10,961 nucleotides of DNA, taken from contig RFUP01000044.1 of assembly GCA_009922885.1 (NCBI GenBank), positions 1-10,961 on the forward strand, read 5' to 3'. The stretch comes from Paracoccaceae bacterium. GTDB lineage: Bacteria > Pseudomonadota > Alphaproteobacteria > Rhodobacterales > Rhodobacteraceae. Both the position numbers and the translations under genes were made by a program. Below, piece by piece: positions 6,389-10,961 of this stretch. The first letter of the stretch is position 1; each line of letters opens with the position of its first letter. The notes under the pieces are model-generated. The model was not told the DNA's origin. It saw nothing but the letters and a program-made list of their open reading frames with translations, and ran no database searches.

Positions 6389-7564
6389 ATGACCGATATC
6401 GTTATTCTGGGCGGTGCGCGCACTGCGATTGGCACTTTCGGCGGTTCGCTGGCGGCGATCCCGCCGTCGACCTTGGGCAGCATCGCGGCGAAGGAAGCGA
6501 TGGCGCGGGCGGGCGTGGAGCCGGGCCAGATCGGGCATGTTGTGTTCGGGCATGTGATCAATACCGAGCCGCGCGATATGTATCTGAGCCGTGTGGCGGC
6601 GATGGGAGCCGGCATTCCCGACACGACGCCTGCGATGAACGTGAACCGCCTCTGTGGCTCGGGGGCGCAGGCGATCGTTTCGGCGGTGCAGAACCTGATG
6701 CTGGGCGATGCGGATTATGCGCTGGCGGGCGGCGCAGAGAGCATGAGCCGCGCGCCTTACATCGTGCCGGATCAGCGCTGGGGCGCGAAGATGGGCGATA
6801 TCCGCACGCTCGATATGATGCTCGGTGCACTGCACTGCCCCTTCGGAACGGGTCATATGGGTGTGACCGCTGAAAACGTGGCGGCGGAGCATAGCGTGAG
6901 CCGCGCCGATCAGGATGCTTTCGCGCTGCAATCGCAGGAGCGTGCGGCGGCGGCGATTGCGGCGGGCCGTTTCAAGGAGCAGATCGTTCCGGTGGAAGTG
7001 ACTGTGAAGCGCCAAGCGGTGATGTTCGACACGGACGAGCATCCGAAAGCGACGAGCCTTGACGCGCTTTCGGGCCTAAAGACTGTGTTCAAGAAGGATG
7101 GCACGGTAACGGCGGGCAATGCTTCGGGCATCAACGATGGTGCCGCGGCGATTGTGATGGCGCGGGCCGATGTGGCTGAGAAGGCAGGCTTGAAGCCGCG
7201 TGCGCGCGTGATCGGTTATGCCCATGCGGGTGTGCGCCCCGAGGTGATGGGGATTGGCCCGGTTCCGGCAGTGGAGAACCTCCTTGCGCGGACGGGGCTG
7301 AAGATCACCGATTTCGACGTGATCGAGTCGAACGAAGCTTTCGCGGCGCAAGCAATTGCGGTGAACAAGGGGCTGGGCCTTGATCCGGCGAAGGTAAACC
7401 CGAATGGCGGCGCGATTGCGCTGGGCCACCCTGTGGGCGCGACGGGTGCGATTATCACGGTGAAGGCGATGTACGAGCTGGAACGGATCGGCGGCAAGCG
7501 CGCGCTGATCACCATGTGCATTGGCGGTGGCCAAGGAATTGCGTTGGCGATCGAGCGGATCTGA
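6389..7564 (+). CDS. Acetyl-CoA C-acetyltransferase (beta-ketothiolase)
   Basis: A 391-residue thiolase. Seen: nucleophilic C89 in NRLCGSGAQAI, NEAFAAQA, GGAIALGHPVGATG with H347, and CIGGGQG with the second catalytic cysteine C377. Length and motifs match the biosynthetic/degradative acetoacetyl-CoA thiolase family (PhaA/AtoB-like), which condenses two acetyl-CoA or cleaves acetoacetyl-CoA with CoA. Chain-length preference, and a role in polyhydroxybutyrate synthesis versus beta-oxidation, cannot be told from this window, because no phaB, phaC or other fatty-acid gene is adjacent. It therefore gets no gene symbol. The gene is preceded by a 66-base gap with no convincing promoter and ends at its own terminator, so it is probably monocistronic. 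Confidence 0.94.
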   Translation: MTDIVILGGARTAIGTFGGSLAAIPPSTLGSIAAKEAMARAGVEPGQIGHVVFGHVINTEPRDMYLSRVAAMGAGIPDTTPAMNVNRLCGSGAQAIVSAVQNLMLGDADYALAGGAESMSRAPYIVPDQRWGAKMGDIRTLDMMLGALHCPFGTGHMGVTAENVAAEHSVSRADQDAFALQSQERAAAAIAAGRFKEQIVPVEVTVKRQAVMFDTDEHPKATSLDALSGLKTVFKKDGTVTAGNASGINDGAAAIVMARADVAEKAGLKPRARVIGYAHAGVRPEVMGIGPVPAVENLLARTGLKITDFDVIESNEAFAAQAIAVNKGLGLDPAKVNPNGGAIALGHPVGATGAIITVKAMYELERIGGKRALITMCIGGGQGIALAIERI

Positions 7565-7587
7565 GAACGCTGAAGCGCGGAAACGAG

Positions 7588-7612
7588 AAGGGGGCCTCGC
7601 GGCCCCCTTTTT
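7588..7612 (+). terminator. Rho-independent terminator of the thiolase gene
   Basis: The stem AAGGGGGCC (7588-7596) with GGCCCCCTT (7601-7609) has loop TCGC and runs into TTTTT (7608-7612). The minus-strand gene ends five bases further on, and read in that direction only a weak T-rich stretch follows, so the hairpin may serve both genes but is best for the thiolase. Confidence 0.9.
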
Positions 7613-7616
7613 GCGT

Positions 7617-7982
7617 TCAGTGGATGGTGTCGGAGAGCATCGCGGAGGTGCTGTCGCCATCGTAGAAGGGGGTCATCTGGGCGACGATGACGGAGTTTTC
7701 CTCTAGGGCGCGGTCCATCAACTCGCGCTCTTCGTCGTCGATCTCGTGGCCTTCGGCGAGGCGTTCTTCCAAGGTGCCGTAGCCCGTGACATCGAGGGGC
7801 GCGAGATCGGCTTGTTTGAGGATCGCGACGGTTTCCCGCACGGCTTCAGCCTCGTCGACACCGGAGGCGTAGCACATGAGTGCGGCACCGGTGGAGCCTT
7901 CGGGAAGCCCGTCTTCGGCTTTGCGGCCCACTTCAACGAGGAGGGTGTAGACCTTTTGCGGTCTCTTCTGTTTTTCGGTCAT
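7617..7982 (-). CDS. Conserved-looking acidic protein of unknown function
   Basis: A 121-residue protein I do not recognise. Seen: a basic N-terminus (MTEKQKRPQK), a beta strand VYTLLVEV (11-18), a segment GAALMCYASGVDEAEAVRET (33-52) leading into a helix, another strand near PLDVTGYG (62-69), and a strongly acidic helix (about 71-96, with EIDDEERELMD) before a final strand SVIVAQMTPFY. The alternation of strands and helices suggests a small alpha/beta fold; it has one cysteine (C37) and no signal peptide or membrane segment. I chose the ATG at 7982 rather than the one at 8045, because the 21 extra residues are Arg-rich and low-complexity; AAGG lies about eight bases before 7982. Codon use resembles the neighbouring genes, supporting a real gene. 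It is probably transcribed alone from the divergent spacer. Confidence 0.75.
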   Translation of the reverse strand: MTEKQKRPQKVYTLLVEVGRKAEDGLPEGSTGAALMCYASGVDEAEAVRETVAILKQADLAPLDVTGYGTLEERLAEGHEIDDEERELMDRALEENSVIVAQMTPFYDGDSTSAMLSDTIH

Positions 7983-8100
7983 GGCGGGGCCTTTTCGGGA
8001 ATGGATTCGAGGCGCGTGGTTAGCACCCCGGCGCGAAGTTCGCAAATACTGCGGGCTGCGGCGGTTTGAGCTGATCCAAAAGTATTCCGAAATCTCGCCG

Positions 8101-8106
8101 TATACT
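8101..8106 (+). promoter_or_regulatory. Possible -10 element for the Hint gene
   Basis: TATACT is a good -10 hexamer in the AT-richer part of the divergent spacer (7983-8200), but I find no matching -35 hexamer 15-19 bases upstream. If used, the leader would be about 88 bases and would contain the composite hairpin. I found no convincing promoter for the divergent minus-strand gene. Confidence 0.25.
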
Positions 8107-8129
8107 ACGCATTCTGGCCATAAAAGCGC

Positions 8130-8178
8130 CCTCTACCAGTCCAATTGCCCCTCTACTTTAGGGTAGCGCAATTAGAGG
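8130..8178 (+). repeat. Composite hairpin in the leader of the Hint gene
   Basis: Three nested arm pairs: CCTCT (8130-8134) with AGAGG (8174-8178); AATTGC (8143-8148) with GCAATT (8168-8173); and CTAC (8153-8156) with GTAG (8163-8166). That is 15 potential base pairs, with an eight-base bulge and one internal loop. The octamer CCCTCTAC also occurs twice (8129-8136 and 8149-8156), exactly 20 bases apart. The structure ends 22 bases before the start codon. It may be a regulatory leader or a protein-binding site; no known family is recognised. Confidence 0.45.
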
Positions 8179-8200
8179 CATTTCTTTCCGCGAGTTCTTC

Positions 8201-9292
8201 ATGCTTATCCCTGTGGATTACCGATTTTTCAATTTCGGCATTACCTTAGGCGCTTTGTTTAGCGGCAACACTAACGTGTTGCTGGGCAACTTTTCGGCGG
8301 CCACCACAGGCGTGAACATTATTGACGACACCGGAGTTCTCTATCTCGGTGAAGAGGTTTCGGTTGGCGGGCGGACCATGACGATGCTCGGATCCGGAAC
8401 CGTGACGCCGGGTATGGATATCGGTTTTGGGATAATTGTGCCTTTCGGTGTGCCGCGAGACGTGATCCTCTTTGAAGATAATGCGACCGGGAAATTTGTT
8501 TTTGCCTATCCTGATGGCCAGCCGAGCTTCTTGGGCGCGGTTGCGCTTGTCGTGAATCTGGATCCCATTGGCTATAACGCCAACACGCTGAGCCCCGTTT
8601 GCTTCGGACTTGGGACGCGGATCGCGACACCGAACGGACCAAGGGCCGTTGAGGATCTGGCGATTGGCGACCTCGTGCTGACAGAGCGTGGCGCGGCGGC
8701 TCCGATCCGGTGGATTGCGACGCGGACCCATGTGGAACCTTCGGACAAATGCTGGCCGATCGAATTCAAGCCCGGTTCGATGGGCAACGGGTTTCCACTT
8801 GAAACGCTCTACCTCTCGCCGCAGCATCGGATTTGCCTGCCGCCGTTCCAGAAGGGTGGAAAGCTGCGATTGGTGCCGGCGCTGATGTTTGTGGGGTTGC
8901 CCGGCGTTCGACAGGTGGAGGCACCTGTGGAGGTGAGTTATGTGCACCTATTGCTGGATCATCATGAGGTGGTCTGGGCAGAGGGCATCGGCTGCGAGAC
9001 GCTTTTGATGTCGAAGCAGATGCTTCGCATGATCGGGGACGAACGGAAGGCCCAGTTGAGCGAGGTGCTTGGTGTTGGGGAGGAGGATTTGCTCTCGCTC
9101 CCATCGAGCCAGCCTGCGGGGCGGATCCTGAAGCGGAAAGAGGCGTTGCAGGTTTTGCAGCGGCGGCAAAAGGCGGGATGGCCTATTTGCACGCAAGGCG
9201 ATGCGAAGGATTTTGCCAGAGGCAAAGCGAAGGGCGGCCCAGTGAAGAGCCGCCCCGAGGCGCAGAGGATCAGTCGCGCAGCAGCTCGTTGA
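8201..9292 (+). CDS. Hint-domain (hedgehog/intein-type) protein
   Basis: A 363-residue protein with a beta-rich N-terminal part (about 1-130, rich in G, N, T and V, with FAYPDGQPSFLG near 101-112) followed by a Hint domain. Seen: the Hint start CFGLGTRIATPNGPRAVEDL with C134, the block LSPQHRI with H209, and DHHEVVWAEGIGCETLL (253-269). These match the Hint_2-type domains common in Rhodobacteraceae, often found in secreted or RTX-like proteins. C134 and H209 are the residues expected for an N-S acyl shift, but no terminal Asn-Cys/Ser junction is seen, so splicing is unlikely; self-cleavage is possible. No signal peptide is evident. The ATG has only a weak GAG ahead, and a stop codon at 8159 blocks other upstream starts. 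The end is odd: after GRILKRKEALQVLQ (about 307-320) a basic tail of about 35 residues overlaps the dapD terminator and 3' end. The first half is less GC-rich than neighbouring genes. Confidence 0.82.
   Translation: MLIPVDYRFFNFGITLGALFSGNTNVLLGNFSAATTGVNIIDDTGVLYLGEEVSVGGRTMTMLGSGTVTPGMDIGFGIIVPFGVPRDVILFEDNATGKFVFAYPDGQPSFLGAVALVVNLDPIGYNANTLSPVCFGLGTRIATPNGPRAVEDLAIGDLVLTERGAAAPIRWIATRTHVEPSDKCWPIEFKPGSMGNGFPLETLYLSPQHRICLPPFQKGGKLRLVPALMFVGLPGVRQVEAPVEVSYVHLLLDHHEVVWAEGIGCETLLMSKQMLRMIGDERKAQLSEVLGVGEEDLLSLPSSQPAGRILKRKEALQVLQRRQKAGWPICTQGDAKDFARGKAKGGPVKSRPEAQRISRAAAR
9232..9255 (-). terminator. Probable terminator of dapD, inside the Hint gene's 3' end
   Basis: The arms GGGCGGC (9232-9238) and GCCGCCC (9249-9255) enclose a ten-base loop. 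Read on the minus strand, the stem starts 14 bases after the dapD stop codon and is followed by TTCGCTTTG, a mediocre T-rich tail. A second perfect hairpin, TTTGCC (9212-9217) with GGCAAA (9221-9226), lies just beyond and may help. Confidence 0.55.
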
Positions 9293-10097
9293 TCGAGGTC
9301 TTGGAGCGCGTTTGCGCATCCACACGCTTCACGATCACGGCGCAGTAGAGGTTGATGCCGTTCTTCGAGGGCATCGAGCCTGCGACCACGACGGAGCCTG
9401 CGGGCACTTCGCCATACATGACTTCGCCAGTTTCGCGATCCACGATCTTGGTGGACTTGCCGATGAACACGCCCATGCCGAGGACTGAGCCTTCACGGAC
9501 GATGCAGCCTTCCACGACTTCGGAGCGCGCGCCGATGAAGCAGTTGTCTTCGATGATGGTAGGGCCAGCCTGCATCGGTTCGAGCACCCCGCCGATGCCC
9601 ACGCCACCCGAGAGGTGCACGTTCTTGCCGATCTGGGCGCAGGAGCCGACGGTGGCCCAAGTGTCGACCATGGTACCTTCATCGACATAGGCGCCGAGGT
9701 TGACGAAGGAGGGCATCAGGACCGCGCCCTTGGCGATATAGGCGGAGCGGCGGACGACGCAGTTCGGGACGGCGCGGAAGCCTGCGGCTTTCCACTCGGC
9801 CTCGCCCCAGTTGGCGAACTTGCTATCCACTTTGTCCCACCATGTGCCGCCCTGCGGACCGTGGGAGTGGACTTCCATATCCTTGATGCGGAAGCCGAGG
9901 AGAACGGCCTTCTTGGCCCACTGATTGACGTGCCAGTTGCCGTCTGCCTGACGTTCCGCCACGCGGAGTTTGCCGCTGTCCAGCGCCGAAAGGGTGGCTT
10001 CGATGGCATCGCGCGCTTCGCCTTTGGAGGCGGGCGTGATGGTGTCGCGGGCTTCCCACGCGGCTTCAATGGCGGCTTCGAGTGCAGCGTTGGACAT
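9270..10097 (-). CDS. dapD: Tetrahydrodipicolinate N-succinyltransferase DapD
   Basis: A 275-residue enzyme of the lysine and diaminopimelate pathway. It transfers succinyl from succinyl-CoA to 2,3,4,5-tetrahydrodipicolinate in the cytosol, feeding peptidoglycan and lysine synthesis. Seen: a helical N-terminal domain (1-100), then left-handed beta-helix hexapeptide repeats (about 110-240) with FVNLGAYVDEGTMVDTWATV (131-150), GSCAQIGKNVHLSGGVGIGG, and IIEDNCFIGARSEVVEG. Length equals the usual 274-275 residues. The start at 10097 follows GGGGGAG by five bases; an open extension to 10268 is not like DapD and runs into the neighbouring gene. The last 23 bases overlap the convergent Hint gene. 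A dehydratase gene lies 91 bases upstream on the same strand. Confidence 0.97.
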   Translation of the reverse strand: MSNAALEAAIEAAWEARDTITPASKGEARDAIEATLSALDSGKLRVAERQADGNWHVNQWAKKAVLLGFRIKDMEVHSHGPQGGTWWDKVDSKFANWGEAEWKAAGFRAVPNCVVRRSAYIAKGAVLMPSFVNLGAYVDEGTMVDTWATVGSCAQIGKNVHLSGGVGIGGVLEPMQAGPTIIEDNCFIGARSEVVEGCIVREGSVLGMGVFIGKSTKIVDRETGEVMYGEVPAGSVVVAGSMPSKNGINLYCAVIVKRVDAQTRSKTSINELLRD

Positions 10098-10102
10098 GGT
10101 TA

Positions 10103-10109
10103 CTCCCCC
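10103..10109 (-). promoter_or_regulatory. Ribosome-binding site deciding the dapD start
   Basis: GGGGGAG on the minus strand, five bases before the ATG at 10097. It excludes the much longer open frame that reaches into the dehydratase gene. Confidence 0.8.
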
Positions 10110-10133
10110 GTTCGCTAATGTCAGTCTTGAAAT

Positions 10134-10163
10134 GCCTCTATACGGGAGAGGCGCGCGGTGCAA
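10134..10163 (-). promoter_or_regulatory. Candidate dapD promoter with a palindrome over the -10
   Basis: On the minus strand, TTGCAC (10158-10163) and TATAGA (10137-10142) are separated by 15 bases, which is short for sigma-70. The -10 lies within the inverted repeat GCCTCT (10134-10139) / AGAGGC (10147-10152), spaced by seven bases. The repeat could be an operator or a chance hairpin. If used, the dapD leader would be about 33 bases. Confidence 0.4.
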
Positions 10164-10188
10164 TGCGACGGAAGGGAAGCCTAGAGCG

Positions 10189-10961
10189 TCATCCGAATGG
10201 ATCAGGGGCTGGATTCGCTCCGCAGAGGAGGACAGCGAGTTTTTCTCCGGGTCTTGGCACGTAGGCACCAGATAGGAGTGCTGCGAGGGCGCAGGCCCCT
10301 GCGGGTTCGACGAGGAGGCGGGCTTCTTCCCAGAGGAGTTTTTGCGCGGCGAGGATCGCGCTGTCTGTCACGAGGACGGAGGGGACTTCCAGATCCTTGG
10401 CGAGGCCATAGGCGATGCGGCCGATCCGGCGGGCCCCGAGGGCGTTGGCGGCGACTCCCGAGACGTTGGTTTCGGTCTCGGGGCCGACATCGAGGGCATT
10501 GGCAAGGGTGGCGCAGGTTTCAGGCTCGACCGCGACCACCTTGCGGCGGTCTTTGAGCCAAGCGAGCGCGCCACCGATGAGGCCACCTCCGCCGACCGCG
10601 ATGAGGACGGTATCGGCTTTGAGGCCTTGATCTTCCCACTCAAGCATCAGGGTGCCTTGGCCTGCCACCGTATGAGGAGCGTCATAGGCATGGACCTGCA
10701 TCGCGCCGGTTTCCGCGATATATGCTTCGGCGGCGGCTGCGGCATCGGAATAGGCACCGGGCACGACGACGAGATCGGCACCTGTGCGCTGGATCAGGGC
10801 GATTTTGGCGGGGCCAGCGATTTCGGGGACGAAGATGCGGGCCTTGTGGCCGAGGGTATGGGCGGCATAGCCCACAGCCGCGCCGTGATTGCCGCCCGAG
10901 GCGGCGGCGATTCCGGCGGAAGGCACTTCGGCGGCGAGGAGCGAGTTGAATGCACCGCGCG
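10189..10961 (-). CDS. PLP-dependent threonine/serine dehydratase, 3' part
   Basis: 256 residues of a fold-type II PLP enzyme; the 5' end is beyond the right edge. The first visible residues, RGAFNSLL, belong to the conserved K-x-RGA-x-N segment, so the Schiff-base lysine must lie just outside the window. Seen: SGGNHG (visible residues 21-26), which binds the substrate carboxylate; the glycine-rich phosphate loop GGGG (123-126); and LLCGAN near the end, where C246 sits at the position facing the PLP ring nitrogen. The chain ends there without the C-terminal regulatory domain of biosynthetic IlvA, pointing to the short catabolic type that deaminates threonine and/or serine to 2-oxo acids and ammonia. 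A racemase of the same family cannot be excluded. It lies upstream of dapD on the same strand, with a 91-base gap that may hold a separate dapD promoter. Confidence 0.87.
   Translation of the reverse strand, partial: RGAFNSLLAAEVPSAGIAAASGGNHGAAVGYAAHTLGHKARIFVPEIAGPAKIALIQRTGADLVVVPGAYSDAAAAAEAYIAETGAMQVHAYDAPHTVAGQGTLMLEWEDQGLKADTVLIAVGGGGLIGGALAWLKDRRKVVAVEPETCATLANALDVGPETETNVSGVAANALGARRIGRIAYGLAKDLEVPSVLVTDSAILAAQKLLWEEARLLVEPAGACALAALLSGAYVPRPGEKLAVLLCGANPAPDPFG

Noticed and set aside
10098..10268. N-terminal extension of DapD into the dehydratase gene
   Set aside because: DapD proteins begin like MSNAALEAAI, and a strong GGGGGAG site precedes that ATG; the extension is the out-of-frame reading of the neighbouring gene's end.
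1..10961. GANTC sites as an enriched feature around ccrM targets
   Set aside because: Sites occur in several gaps (for example 1893 and 6366) but also repeatedly inside ccrM and serB, so I see no enrichment upstream of genes.

Overview
The window looks like chromosomal DNA from an alphaproteobacterium of the Rhodobacteraceae (Roseobacter group). It is GC-rich. It carries a CcrM-type GANTC methyltransferase, an alphaproteobacterial-type SerC with a serC-leader-like RNA in front of its serA partner, a DMSP-lyase-family cupin and a Hint-domain protein, a combination typical of marine rhodobacters. The assignment rests on protein character only, because there is no rRNA or other marker gene here.

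Layout from left to right: the 3' part of ccrM (+, cut by the window edge) ends at a strong terminator, tail to tail with serB (-). serB is divergent from serC and serA (+), so the complete phosphorylated serine pathway lies together: SerA oxidises 3-phosphoglycerate, SerC transaminates the product and SerB removes the phosphate. The 257-base gap between serB and serC holds a weak serC promoter candidate and a two-hairpin leader whose last stem and loop contain the serC ribosome-binding site. After the serA terminator comes a closely spaced pair (+): a DMSP-lyase-like cupin and a PPP-family metallophosphoesterase. Next is a thiolase of the acetyl-CoA C-acetyltransferase type (+) with its own terminator.

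The right part holds an unrecognised acidic 121-residue protein (-), then a 218-base divergent spacer of lower GC content, then a Hint-domain protein (+) whose leader can fold into a composite hairpin and lacks a good Shine-Dalgarno sequence. The Hint gene runs tail to tail into dapD (-) and overlaps it by 23 bases, also covering the hairpin that probably ends dapD transcription. Behind dapD is the 3' part of a PLP-dependent threonine/serine dehydratase (-), cut by the right edge just before its PLP lysine.

Most of the window is housekeeping amino-acid and carbon metabolism. The less ordinary parts are the structured serC leader, the two mutually exclusive hairpins between serC and serA, the DMSP-lyase-like cupin, the orphan 121-residue protein, and the Hint gene with its odd leader and tail. 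I saw no mobile element, CRISPR array, tRNA or rRNA, and no clear multi-gene system that would be new.
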